From Paraburkholderia lycopersici (lineage in GTDB: Bacteria > Pseudomonadota > Gammaproteobacteria > Burkholderiales > Burkholderiaceae), in contig NZ_FMYQ01000029.1 of NCBI RefSeq assembly GCF_900096975.1, positions 1 to 64,000 on the forward strand: a stretch of 64,000 nucleotides of DNA. The letters run 5' to 3'. Under the pieces are notes generated by a model, which saw nothing but the letters and a program-made list of their open reading frames with translations, had not been told where the DNA came from and made no database searches. Positions 52,051 through 59,409 of the stretch are shown here, piece by piece (within the stretch, counting starts at the first letter, position 1; each line of letters opens with the position of its first letter). The position numbers and the translations under genes were made by a program.

Positions 52051-52290
52051 GCTCAGACATGTCCCGTATAGACACCTTTCTGCGCTACGTACCGTCTGGA
52101 GACATGGCGTACGGAACCAGACAATGAACCCATAAAAATTTTTTCGAACGAACTCGGCGTCGCCGAGCACGGTCGAAAGAATTTTCGCGATTCGCGAGAA
52201 TCGCAATTTGCTGTCCGTCAGACAGCAAATTCCCGCCTGTCCAGACAGCAGAGACTCGGTTGTCGACAGGCAATTACGTGCTGTCTATCG
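52051..52290. promoter_or_regulatory. Cluster of TGTC/GACA inverted repeats upstream of the 289-residue gene
   Basis: The strongest element is an 11-base perfect inverted repeat AATTTGCTGTC / GACAGCAAATT with a five-base spacer (52205-52231). Others nearby: CTGTC-CA-GACAG (52237-52248), TGTCGACA (52261-52268), GACATGTC (52056-52063) and GTCTGGAGAC (52094-52103). A minus-strand promoter-like GGTGTCTATACG lies at 52065-52076, 38 bases upstream of the start codon. This looks like a repressor-controlled promoter. Confidence 0.6.
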
Positions 52291-52539
52291 CTCCGTAGCG
52301 CATCCGCTGCCGACGAGGGCCATCGGTTTTCAGGCGCTATACGGTGCAGGATTTCTTGCGAGATGTGCCAACACTTCGCACAGGGTCAGCGGCGCCGCCA
52401 ACGCCAGCCATTGCAAAACGTTCATCGTCAGCAGTGAGCAAACGTCGGCCGCCAACCGACCTTGCTCACATTCTCGTCATTTCTTCCGGCGTTCATCGGT
52501 TTGCCACCGATGCCGCAGCGCGTGATGCGTCTAAAAAGG

Positions 52540-53725
52540 GCGCCCGTCACGTGCCGGAAGGGGGGCGGAGAGTAATCCCCAACCTTTGGGTTGGGAGTAA
52601 TCCTCCGCCTCTACTTCATGGGGAGAGACCTGGAAACCCGTGCGATTCGGAAACGGCCAGACTGCGCATTAGTGCAACTGGGGCGATAGCCTGTGACCAC
52701 CGGACTCATCATCCGGTGCAAGCGCCTGATTTGTCGAATGCGGTATGGCATCGTGATTCACGATGTCGAAGCCCGCCGTCGGCGTGCTACCTGTTGCCCC
52801 TGGAAAGGCGCAGATGCACGACGAAAGGCCCCCACGTAGACAGGCAGGGCAGCGCGAGGCCGGTCAGCATTGCTGATGGGTCGAAGCCTGCTGGGCCGGA
52901 CATGAAACCGAGCGAGAATCGGTGGAGGAGTCTGGCACGGGAGCGAAGGATGACCAGGGTCGCGCCTGGAAGTGCTTCGCCTCGCTGAGAGCAAAAGCGT
53001 GTAAGTGCCCGCGAGGGCATGGGGAGAGTAAGAACCAGCTAGGGCCTGCAGTGCCTGGAATTCCTGGAAGTGAACCGAGAACGTTGCGATGAGTAGCACC
53101 CCGCTTAATGGGTTCGGGGGTGCGAAATCGGGAGATGCGCCCGAAAGCAAAACGGTTCGCGAGGGACTGGTGGTCTGCTCGACAAGCTCGACAAATTTAA
53201 CGAACACGAAATGGGCGGCGGTCCGGGGAAAGTGGCTCCCCCGGAAACCAACGCCTATGAGACAACTGCTCGCAATGAAGGCCGGGCCGCCAGCAATGGC
53301 GGAGCAGTCCCGGGATGAAAACTGGAGCGTGCGGTTGAGCGGCCGGCCACTGTTATCACAGTGGTCGAGTCGGAAGAGTCGTGACGAGACTCAGTGATGA
53401 ACGAGAGCCCGGGTGGCACCGGGTTCAAGAGGAACGGGCGTTGATGACAAGACGCCCACCGACCATGGTCCTGTCTGGATACCCCGCTTAGGGTGGCACC
53501 AAGGCGGGGATGACAGGTGCACCATGGGATGGATGCCGGGGATGGTACCTCGGACGAACCATCAGTGAAGGCGAGGGAAATGCTCTTATGAGCGAAGGGC
53601 CTTCGCGCCCTGCCCTTGATTTTTCATTCGGACGACCGGCGGCTTTCCGCCGCCGGTTTCCTTCCTGAAAATCAGGGCTCGCGAAAACAACGGGCAAGAA
53701 TAGCCCGCCGGAAGGCGGGCTATTT
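52540..53725 (+). ncRNA. Candidate large structured non-coding RNA (about 1.2 kb)
   Basis: No plausible coding frame, yet the plus strand folds into a dense succession of hairpins. Examples: 52564-52609 (7 bp, a symmetric AGUAAUC/AGUAAUC internal loop, then 7 bp with a UUUG loop), 52663-52676, 52698-52718 (7 bp), 52747-52767 (9 bp), 53005-53020 (6 bp, GCGA loop), 53223-53244, 53287-53302 (6 bp, GCAA loop), 53345-53366 (9 bp), 53376-53392, 53405-53426, 53436-53457, nested stems 53462-53528, 53536-53553 inside a 5 bp stem (53528-53532 with 53559-53563), 53592-53606. GNRA loops, G-U pairs and GAAA segments on this strand point to a plus-strand RNA. Terminator-like stems close it at 53636-53656 and 53701-53722. 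It resembles large ornate RNAs in general style but no known class was recognised; the 5' end is estimated. Confidence 0.6.
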
Positions 53726-53730
53726 CTTCA
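53612..53730 (+). terminator. Terminator-like stems at the 3' end of the candidate large RNA
   Basis: Stem CCGGCGGC/GCCGCCGG (53636-53656) sits inside a longer bulged stem made of 53612-53625 and 53666-53677. A second stem, TAGCCCGCC/GGCGGGCTA with loop GGAA at 53701-53722, is followed by TTTCTTC. Confidence 0.65.
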
Positions 53731-53922
53731 ACACCGTCGTACACCGCCTGTCCGGCGGCAACGGGAAGCACAATCGCTCATCTTGCATATTGCACATTTC
53801 TAAACCACCTGTTCGGCGGCTCACATCAAGCGCACTGCGCCTCACCAGAGAATTGCGCAATCGTGACCCGTGCCACGTGCAACCAGCGAGGCGACAATAC
53901 CAAGGCAATTGACTTTCCTCTA

Positions 53923-54252
53923 CTAGCCCCGATGCCTGTTCAAGTCGAAGCGCTCCATCAAGTCCGCCATGATTCGCGGCCCGTCGACGAAAATATCCTG
54001 CAAATCGCATCTGTAGGGCGCGTCACGAAACCAGCGAAGTACAGTGACGACGTCCAGGAAATGTTCATCGTCGAGTCGACGGCATAGCTGATACGCGTCG
54101 ACAGTGGCATAGGAACTGTTGTGTAGGCTGACGAGAAAATCAGCTATGGGTCGTGTCCCGCCTCCTTCATGGCGACAAACCTCCAGTAGCCGTTGAACGG
54201 CATGGGCGCCGATGTCATCGGCAAAATCAGAAGAAAGCTCCAGAGAAAACAT
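53923..54252 (-). CDS. Small acidic protein, DUF7673-like
   Basis: A 109-residue acidic protein (MFSLELSSDFADDIGAHAVQRLLEVCRHEGG, then IADFLVSLHNSS and ILDVVTVLRWFRD-type segment). The layout AQRLLEVxRxxxGxTRxIADFLxSxxN fits small proteins I recall as DUF7673, often seen on plasmids and integrative elements. Function unknown. The gene lies between the two candidate structured RNAs and is read in the same direction as the minus-strand RNA. Confidence 0.6.
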   Translation of the reverse strand: MFSLELSSDFADDIGAHAVQRLLEVCRHEGGGTRPIADFLVSLHNSSYATVDAYQLCRRLDDEHFLDVVTVLRWFRDAPYRCDLQDIFVDGPRIMADLMERFDLNRHRG

Positions 54253-54419
54253 GTGAGAGGTCTCGTTGATGTTCTGGTCCGTCGTTTAGCGACAGCGTTT
54301 ATTCGCGCACCGGACAGTGTGGCCCGTCGCCCAGTTTCCGTAGAGCGCAACGAGCACAAGACGCCTGCACATACGGTTTTCAAAAGAAGCTCCGTATTTC
54401 CGTAGGGAAGCTTTTCTCT

Positions 54420-54720
54420 AACGGACTGTGGTGAGTACCTTGAGTTTGGGGCAAAGCTCCCCCCTTACCCGGCGGAAGCCGAGAAGCGAGCTTTACCCCA
54501 CTTGGTATCGGACTGCGGAGCCGACCCGTCGCAAGGGGCACTGCGGTCAGGCGGTTCCGCCGCAGCACAGCCAGACTATTCGAGACATGCGCGTCCCGCC
54601 GCTCACCCTCTGGCTGCTTACTCCCAGGTTTCGCCCATGAGCTACCCGCTTGGCGCAAAAATCGGCCGCGGGGTATTGAGCCCTCTCCTCCGACTCCACC
54701 TGTAGGGCTACGGTTTTAAA
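54420..54720 (-). ncRNA. Candidate minus-strand structured RNA, HEARO-like in style
   Basis: About 300 bases with no supported gene and several stems on the minus strand: UACCCCGC with GCGGGUA (54641-54677), GCCAGA with UCUGGC (54570-54614) enclosing GGGAC/GUCUC, which needs a G-U pair on the minus strand, the CUGCGG/CCGCAG arm (54541-54565) and GGGG/CCCC (54448-54462). The segment GCUCAUGGGCGAAACC reminds me of the HEARO (IscB omega RNA) class, but I cannot align it and no IscB gene is in the window. A TATACG promoter-like site and GTTACCC repeats lie about 100 bases upstream (54793-54836). Boundaries are approximate. Confidence 0.45.
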
Positions 54721-54730
54721 TAAGGCAAGT

Positions 54731-54768
54731 CGTCTCGTCAGCTTGGGTGCCATGCCACCCACGAGACG
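54731..54768. repeat. Strong inverted repeat (38 bases)
   Basis: CGTCTCGT and ACGAGACG (8 bp) enclose GGGTG and CACCC (5 bp). It lies just upstream of the minus-strand candidate RNA and may be part of it, an operator or a terminator for plus-strand transcripts. Confidence 0.55.
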
Positions 54769-54792
54769 TAGCAACGACGAGCTCCCATTGTT

Positions 54793-54816
54793 GTTACTGA
54801 CGTTACCCTGTTACCT
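54793..54816. repeat. GTTACCC-type repeat triplet, locus C
   Basis: GTTACTG (54793), GTTACCC (54802) and GTTACCT (54810), with the same 8-9 base spacing as at loci A and B. A promoter-like AGCGTCTATACG (minus strand, 54825-54836) abuts it. Confidence 0.6.
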
Positions 54817-54836
54817 CTGAGATTCGTATAGACGCT

Positions 54837-55104
54837 TTCGTCGAGCATCGCCAAGCGGCAGTGCTGGTCCTCTCGACGCCCCCAAGGGTCGTCTGATTCT
54901 TCATTAAAGAGCGGTCGGTCCGCGGCCATGCGCTGCGCGCTTGCGGTCAATGTCGAGGATGGGCACGCTGCCGACAAAGACGGGTTCTGCAGAGCTGCTG
55001 GACACAGCGGAGCGGATGGAAGCGACGAGAGATGTTGGCAAAGGAGGCGTCGTGTGATTGTGACACCTCGTGTATTTCGCCAGTTTATCCCCACGGTCGC
55101 ACAA
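54837..55104. other. Gap with no convincing gene
   Basis: Overlapping short open frames exist on both strands but none has a start signal or recognisable product. The palindrome array begins at its right edge. Confidence 0.35.
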
Positions 55105-55120
55105 ATTTTGACGTCAAAAT
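55105..55120. repeat. TTTTGACGTCAAAA palindrome, copy 1
   Basis: ATTTTGACGTCAAAAT, a perfect 16-base palindrome. First of four copies within 337 bases. Confidence 0.75.
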
Positions 55121-55301
55121 CGCACGCGACTGAGCGTCATAACTTAACGATGCGTAACGACAGCATCTGAGCACTGATTGTTTCACGCGATTTCGCGAGC
55201 GATTCCGGAACATGCCAATCGCACGCCACGTAAGGCGTAGCGCCTATTTTCAAGGCAAATCGCGGGCAATGTTTCACGAGCAGCACACCGAGTCGCATCA
55301 C

Positions 55302-55315
55302 TTTTGACGTCAAAA
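55302..55315. repeat. TTTTGACGTCAAAA palindrome, copy 2
   Basis: TTTTGACGTCAAAA, perfect over 14 bases. Confidence 0.75.
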
Positions 55316-55359
55316 TTGCTTAACGGCATTAAGCACCGCGCCTGCCCCGCTCGTCATGA

Positions 55360-55375
55360 ATTTTGACGTCGAAAT
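55360..55375. repeat. TTTTGACGTCAAAA palindrome, copy 3 (one mismatch)
   Basis: ATTTTGACGTCGAAAT; one base differs from the palindrome. Confidence 0.7.
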
Positions 55376-55425
55376 CGACACCGAACGTGCGACCAAAGTC
55401 CGCCGCCGGTGCAGCGGGCTCGACA

Positions 55426-55441
55426 ATTTTGACGTCAAAAT
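55426..55441. repeat. TTTTGACGTCAAAA palindrome, copy 4
   Basis: ATTTTGACGTCAAAAT, a perfect 16-base palindrome, 207 bases from the stop codon of the HTH gene. Confidence 0.75.
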
Positions 55442-55647
55442 CGGTGTGTCACTCCGCGCTGTAGCTTTGCAGAAAAGGGCGCACTTGGGCGAGCGTGGTC
55501 AAGTTGCCACCAACGTCGGCAAGCGACGACCCAATTTCGGACATGCCATTTGGCGCTTCGCGCCAGGTTGGGCGGGTTTGCGCGGCATGAGACTCGGCTC
55601 GGTGTATTTCGGCCTTGGTCTAGTCGCGCAGTTTAGTCAGCGCCGTC

Positions 55648-56031
55648 CTAGTCTTCGGTTTCAGTGCCGCGCTTCTGTCCGCGCTTTAGTCGTGCTTCCG
55701 CTGATGCATTTGCCCGCGCTTTGCCTAGGTCCATTGCCGCTCGCACGTCGCGCTCAAGCGCGCCTCGGTCGTTCTCGGGCGAAGCCAACTCTCGAAGCGC
55801 GCCGTCGCGCTGAATAAGCCAAAGCGCCGTGGCATAAATGCCCATGCTTACGCCCGGGTCCCCTGATTCCATGCGAAGCAGCGTCGGGACAGAGATACCC
55901 ATGCGTCCGGCCCAAGTCTTGAGTGATTCCTTGCGGCGCAAGCGAGCAACTGCCAAGTCAGCCCCGAGGCTTTCGATGGCTGCCATGGTTGCCGGTGGCA
56001 GCATGTACAAGGCTTTAGGAGTCTTTGGCAT
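55648..56031 (-). CDS. XRE-type helix-turn-helix regulator
   Basis: A 127-residue protein. Residues about 25-75 (LAVARLRRKESLKTWAGRMGISVPTLLRMESGDPGVSMGIYATALWLI) are a Cro/C1-type HTH similar to HipB-like or phage regulators. The C-terminus is charged and probably disordered. It starts at ATG 56031 and is flanked by the palindrome copies (four downstream, one 118 bases upstream), which makes it the leading candidate to bind TTTTGACGTCAAAA. No toxin partner gene was seen next to it. Confidence 0.78.
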   Translation of the reverse strand: MPKTPKALYMLPPATMAAIESLGADLAVARLRRKESLKTWAGRMGISVPTLLRMESGDPGVSMGIYATALWLIQRDGALRELASPENDRGALERDVRAAMDLGKARANASAEARLKRGQKRGTETED

Positions 56032-56148
56032 ACAAATAGATAAAACCTACGAATTGCATACATAAACAAAGAATTTAACGTCGAGGGCTGTTCCGTTAGC
56101 ATCTTTATGAGTAACTCGAGTACCGCGTCATTGCCGTTCCAAAGCAAG

Positions 56149-56162
56149 TTTTGACGTCAAAA
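56149..56162. repeat. TTTTGACGTCAAAA palindrome, copy 5
   Basis: TTTTGACGTCAAAA about 118 bases upstream of the HTH gene start; a half-site TTTTTGACG follows at about 56172. Likely an autoregulatory operator. Confidence 0.72.
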
Positions 56163-56290
56163 TCGCTCCGGGTTTTTGACGCCAGCGCTCCCACAAACTA
56201 CCCCGCCATCCATTGATTGCAAGCGCTGCTGGTGTCATGTGGTGTTGCTTGTTGTTGGTCTAGTTCATATAGAGACGCCTGTAAAACAGC

Positions 56291-56476
56291 CTACTCTCGT
56301 GGGCGCAATGCCGCCTTCACGACTTCACCGATGTGACGGTTGCTAAGGCGCTGAAGCTTGCGAGCAATGTCAGGAGCGTTACCAGTAACGACAGCGCGCG
56401 CAATCTGCTCAATCAAGTGCATCGCCGCAGGCGATACGAAGTGGCGCTTGAAGCGGTGTTGGCGTCGCACCTTCAT
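56291..56476 (-). CDS. Small unknown basic protein
   Basis: A 61-residue basic helical protein (MKVRRQHRFKRHFVSPAAM, then LQRLSNRHIGEVVKAALRPRE). Its ATG overlaps the stop of the 97-residue gene upstream (ATGA), so the pair is coupled. No family recognised. Confidence 0.5.
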   Translation of the reverse strand: MKVRRQHRFKRHFVSPAAMHLIEQIARAVVTGNAPDIARKLQRLSNRHIGEVVKAALRPRE

Positions 56477-56766
56477 ACGCTGGTCTCGAGAAGGTTGGTA
56501 GGCCCCGCTGACAGCATGACGACCCTAACGCTCTTGGTAACAACGTCGCGATAACTGCTGTCACGTTCGCACGGCTTACCGGAGTAATAAGCCTCGTAGG
56601 GCTCATTGTTGCCATACCTCCCGCGCTCATGCGTCCAGGCCTCTCGACGGATGTCAACAAGACGCACAGCGTCTGCCTCGTCGGCGTCAGCGTACTGACC
56701 TAAGAAAAGCACTTCCGCTTGCGGGTCTACCTGCGCTAATAAGGCTAGTAAGTCTTGCACTTTCAT
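56473..56766 (-). CDS. Small unknown protein, paralogue-like of the gene at 59181
   Basis: A 97-residue acidic protein from ATG 56766 (MKVQDLLALLAQVDPQAEVLFLGQYADAD). Its N-terminus is similar in pattern to MMVCELIALLQQQDPHFTVCHLGPYDLPE of the gene at 59181-59381 (x-L-x-x-LLxQxDP-x-x-x-V-x-x-LG-x-Y). Both start small-gene cassettes of the island. Function unknown; the open frame extends upstream without this start. Confidence 0.55.
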   Translation of the reverse strand: MKVQDLLALLAQVDPQAEVLFLGQYADADEADAVRLVDIRREAWTHERGRYGNNEPYEAYYSGKPCERDSSYRDVVTKSVRVVMLSAGPTNLLETSV

Positions 56767-56871
56767 GTGCGTCTCCCACCTTAGTTGCACGCTGCAACAA
56801 AGTCTGTAGTCCGAATCTTTTATCCGTCTTATGCTAGCATCTGGTGACGACAACCGATGCTGGAGCACCGT

Positions 56872-57150
56872 GTGCAATACGATGACCTGATACGCGACGC
56901 CCGCAACAGGGAGCTGATGCAGTCAACGCGCTTACGCGCTGCACTTAATGCCGTCTATTCGTGTTGCAAACCAGCGGAATCGCTGGAGCGGGTTCTCGAA
57001 ACACTCGACCTCAACTTCGCGGATGCGAAGCTTCTTATCGCCCTGCGTTACTGGGTAGAACGCGTAGCACCGGAGGGGCCGCTGCCAATGTCACCAGAAG
57101 ACGCGATTGCGCTCGCTGAGCGCGTTTACAAAATCAACGGAGGAAAGTAG
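56872..57150 (+). CDS. Small unknown protein, first gene of the rightward small-gene run
   Basis: A 92-residue protein. GTG 56872 has GGAG six bases upstream, better than the in-frame ATG at 56857. The sequence (MQYDDLIRDARNRELMQSTRLRAALNAVYSCC, ending AIALAERVYKINGGK) is helical with a pair of Cys. Its stop TAG overlaps the next start codon GTG (57150). Confidence 0.55.
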   Translation: MQYDDLIRDARNRELMQSTRLRAALNAVYSCCKPAESLERVLETLDLNFADAKLLIALRYWVERVAPEGPLPMSPEDAIALAERVYKINGGK

Positions 57151-57548
57151 TGAGCAAAGAGTACGAGTTTGCTGTGCTGGTGTCCCATGTAGTTGGCGTA
57201 CGCCAAGAGCAGATTTGCGCACTCGGCGTCGCTGGACCGACGCCAGAATACCGGCATGCGCTTACCTCGGCGCTCGCGCTGTACAAGGAGTCGGAAGATG
57301 ACCGCGTACCTGCACAGCCATGTATCCTGCTCGCTCTCGTATCTCGGGTGAGCACACCGGACGAAGTCGGTCTCCGACTGGTGGTGGACGTACGCGGAGA
57401 CTTTGCCAGAGGCTTCTGGATGCATGACCCAGTCCGAGGAGGCGGCTGGGCGAAAGCAGGCCTAAGTGAGTGCGTGCCGGTAGCGGCAGACACTAATGCC
57501 ATTCATCTTGTGCGCAGCGTGTGGTCGGCCAGGCAGTGGGTAAGCTAA
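57150..57548 (+). CDS. Unknown island protein
   Basis: A 132-residue protein starting at GTG 57150 with AGGA nine bases upstream; one base overlaps the preceding stop. Contains a central beta-rich part (CILLALVSRVSTPDEVGLRLVVDVRGDF). No family recognised. Four bases separate it from the next gene. Confidence 0.55.
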   Translation: MSKEYEFAVLVSHVVGVRQEQICALGVAGPTPEYRHALTSALALYKESEDDRVPAQPCILLALVSRVSTPDEVGLRLVVDVRGDFARGFWMHDPVRGGGWAKAGLSECVPVAADTNAIHLVRSVWSARQWVS

Positions 57549-57552
57549 GACC

Positions 57553-58002
57553 ATGCTCCGGGTAACGGTAGAGCTATGGCCAGGAGGTCGCGAGTCTGGC
57601 AAACGGGTGATTGCGACGGCAGACATCGGCCGGGTCGCGGACGGCGCACACGCGGACTACGAAGCCAGGCTCGCTGAGGTCGGTATTGGCAGCATAGGCA
57701 CAGGACACGTGCGCGCGTATCCGCGATGGTCGGCGACCGTATGGGATTTGGTCGCACGCAGCATAGCGGCGGCGCTTGGCGGCAATTCCGACCAGCTGCC
57801 ACCGCGTCCCCGCTTGCCTGCAGTGCCGATGCACACAACGCCTGACGGCACGAACTATGTGCGGCTTCGCGAGACTCCGTGGCCGGCTCGGACTCATTTT
57901 GAGAGCACACTCGAAGGCAGTACGTGCCCGCAGATTGTAGAAGACCCTGAGCCACGCGGGTGCGCGTATTGGCACGACTGGGTCTATTTTCTGATGGGTT
58001 GA
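57553..58002 (+). CDS. Unknown island protein
   Basis: A 149-residue protein (MLRVTVELWPGGRESGKRVIA, ending CAYWHDWVYFLMG). No family recognised. It directly abuts the next gene (TGA at 58000-58002 then ATG at 58003). Confidence 0.55.
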   Translation: MLRVTVELWPGGRESGKRVIATADIGRVADGAHADYEARLAEVGIGSIGTGHVRAYPRWSATVWDLVARSIAAALGGNSDQLPPRPRLPAVPMHTTPDGTNYVRLRETPWPARTHFESTLEGSTCPQIVEDPEPRGCAYWHDWVYFLMG

Positions 58003-58551
58003 ATGCTGACAGGCCTTCCCGGTGAATCCCTCTACATCCCTGCGCCGCGGTGGACGGGCGGGTACGCGCTTTTTTTGGACTTTGACGGTTGCCTGCACCC
58101 GCATCAGGTGTTCGAAAAGCCCGGTTCTGGTCCATTTCTCGTTGGTTTCCCTGGACACAAACTGTTCGAGAACGCTGCGCTGCTTGAAGAGCTACTGCTG
58201 CCCTACCCGGACCTGCGCATAGTTTTGTCGACAAGCTGGGTGCGCCGTTATCGCGGAAGTTTGCGCCGTACGTCGAGGTGGCTCCCGCCCGGCTTGCGAG
58301 CAAGAGTTGTGGGCGCGACTTTTCATTCGCGCATGCACAGCCCGGACTTCCTGTCGGCATCCCGCGGTATGCAAATATGGAGCGACGTGCTGCGGCGCAA
58401 GCCCAAAGCTTGGCTCGCGTTAGATGATGACGACAGGGACTGGCCGCCGTGGTGCCTTGACCATCTTGTTCGAACGGACGAAGTGCTTGGTATCAACGAA
58501 CCGCGCGTGCTCGCCGAGTTGCGGGCAAAGCTGGCAGCAATGTACGCCTGA
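58003..58551 (+). CDS. HAD-fold protein of the RNA-repair/phage-associated type
   Basis: A 182-residue protein with haloacid dehalogenase-fold motifs: LFLDFDGCLHP (motif I, DxDxxxH), VLSTSWVRRYRGS (motif II, ST-x-WR), and LALDDDDRDWPP (motif III, acidic). These fit the HAD domain seen in the so-called Swiss Army knife RNA repair family (HAD_SAK). There is no ligase or kinase domain. It abuts the preceding gene, so it is co-translated. Substrate unknown. Confidence 0.75.
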   Translation: MLTGLPGESLYIPAPRWTGGYALFLDFDGCLHPHQVFEKPGSGPFLVGFPGHKLFENAALLEELLLPYPDLRIVLSTSWVRRYRGSLRRTSRWLPPGLRARVVGATFHSRMHSPDFLSASRGMQIWSDVLRRKPKAWLALDDDDRDWPPWCLDHLVRTDEVLGINEPRVLAELRAKLAAMYA

Positions 58552-58572
58552 GCGCACACCTGAGGAGACACG

Positions 58573-58782
58573 ATGACGATGCCTTGTGAGCGTACACAAG
58601 CAGTCCTGCGCACGCGCGAGTTGCTCAAGGCCCTAGCCTTTGGCACATGTATTGACGCAGCGACGCTGCAGCACCGAGCGGAGGCACTGCTCAGGGACTT
58701 CCCGACCGCATCGGACTTGGACATATCTGCTGCAGCACTACCCGGTACTTGGGCACGAATAGACGCACGACGGTCCGACTAA
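58573..58782 (+). CDS. BPSL0761-like small protein
   Basis: A 69-residue protein starting MTMPCERTQAVLRTRELLKAL with AGGAG ten bases upstream. The start MTMPxERTxAVxxTRExL and the segment ALLRDFPTASDL match the BPSL0761 family, a short protein of Burkholderia islands with unknown function. Confidence 0.65.
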   Translation: MTMPCERTQAVLRTRELLKALAFGTCIDAATLQHRAEALLRDFPTASDLDISAAALPGTWARIDARRSD

Positions 58783-58800
58783 AACTGACTGAGAGTACCC

Positions 58801-59184
58801 ATGCTGACAATCACCATTTACGACGGCGAAATCGTGGCCCCCGACTCGCTGGTGCATTTGTGCGACGTGGAAGGCAGCGCCGAGGCGTACGACCGGCCTC
58901 CTTTCACCGCACTGGAGGAAGCGCTGCGCGTATTAGAAATGTGCAGCGATAGGTACAGTACTCCGCACCTGAGCGGCACTGGCTTTACGGTTTTCATTGG
59001 CAACAAAGAGGGCCTCGAAGTGACGCCGCTGGTGCGACTGGACGGCTATGCTCACAACGGTTATGCAAGCGCCGGAATTGTGGGCGCCGGACCGCGGTTC
59101 GACACGGTTCCGGCGAAGTACGCGCCGGACGACGACGTGGTCGAAATTGTGCGCAAAATCCTCGCCGGACAGGTGACCAGATGA
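58801..59184 (+). CDS. Unknown island protein
   Basis: A 127-residue acidic protein (MLTITIYDGEIVAPDSLVHL, ending DDDVVEIVRKILAGQVTR). Its stop overlaps the next start (ATGA at 59181). No family recognised. Confidence 0.55.
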   Translation: MLTITIYDGEIVAPDSLVHLCDVEGSAEAYDRPPFTALEEALRVLEMCSDRYSTPHLSGTGFTVFIGNKEGLEVTPLVRLDGYAHNGYASAGIVGAGPRFDTVPAKYAPDDDVVEIVRKILAGQVTR

Positions 59185-59381
59185 TGGTATGTGAGCTGAT
59201 AGCGCTGCTGCAACAACAGGACCCGCACTTCACGGTGTGCCACTTGGGTCCGTATGACCTTCCTGAGTGCCCCGCGGAAATTTTTGGAGTTAGAGCGGAG
59301 CCGAGCGAGCCAGGCTTTGTGTATTTAACTACAGCGCTACCACCAGTTGCCACGCCGAGAAGTCCCAGAAGTGAGAGCTAG
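59181..59381 (+). CDS. Small unknown protein, paralogue-like of the gene at 56473
   Basis: A 66-residue protein. The N-terminal 30 residues resemble the product of 56473-56766, giving two related small proteins at opposite ends of this cassette. Confidence 0.5.
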   Translation: MMVCELIALLQQQDPHFTVCHLGPYDLPECPAEIFGVRAEPSEPGFVYLTTALPPVATPRSPRSES

Positions 59382-59409
59382 CTGGACGCGAGCGTCAACT
59401 GGGTATGTG

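Noticed and set aside
52344..52988. 214-residue plus-strand open frame across the start of the candidate large RNA
   Set aside because: The frame is Arg/Pro/Ser-rich, without a credible ribosome-binding site, and coincides with strong RNA stems.
53089..53397. 102-residue plus-strand open frame inside the candidate RNA
   Set aside because: No recognisable protein; its stretch overlaps several hairpins, so it is more likely part of an RNA than a gene.
52540..53725. Group II intron
   Set aside because: I could not find a domain V (34 bases with AGC and GAAA loop) nor the standard GUGCG start joined to a reverse transcriptase; weak, since degenerate introns exist.
54738..55094. 118-residue minus-strand frame in the gap before the palindrome array
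   Set aside because: No ribosome-binding site or family; it overlaps the repeat triplet and hairpin.
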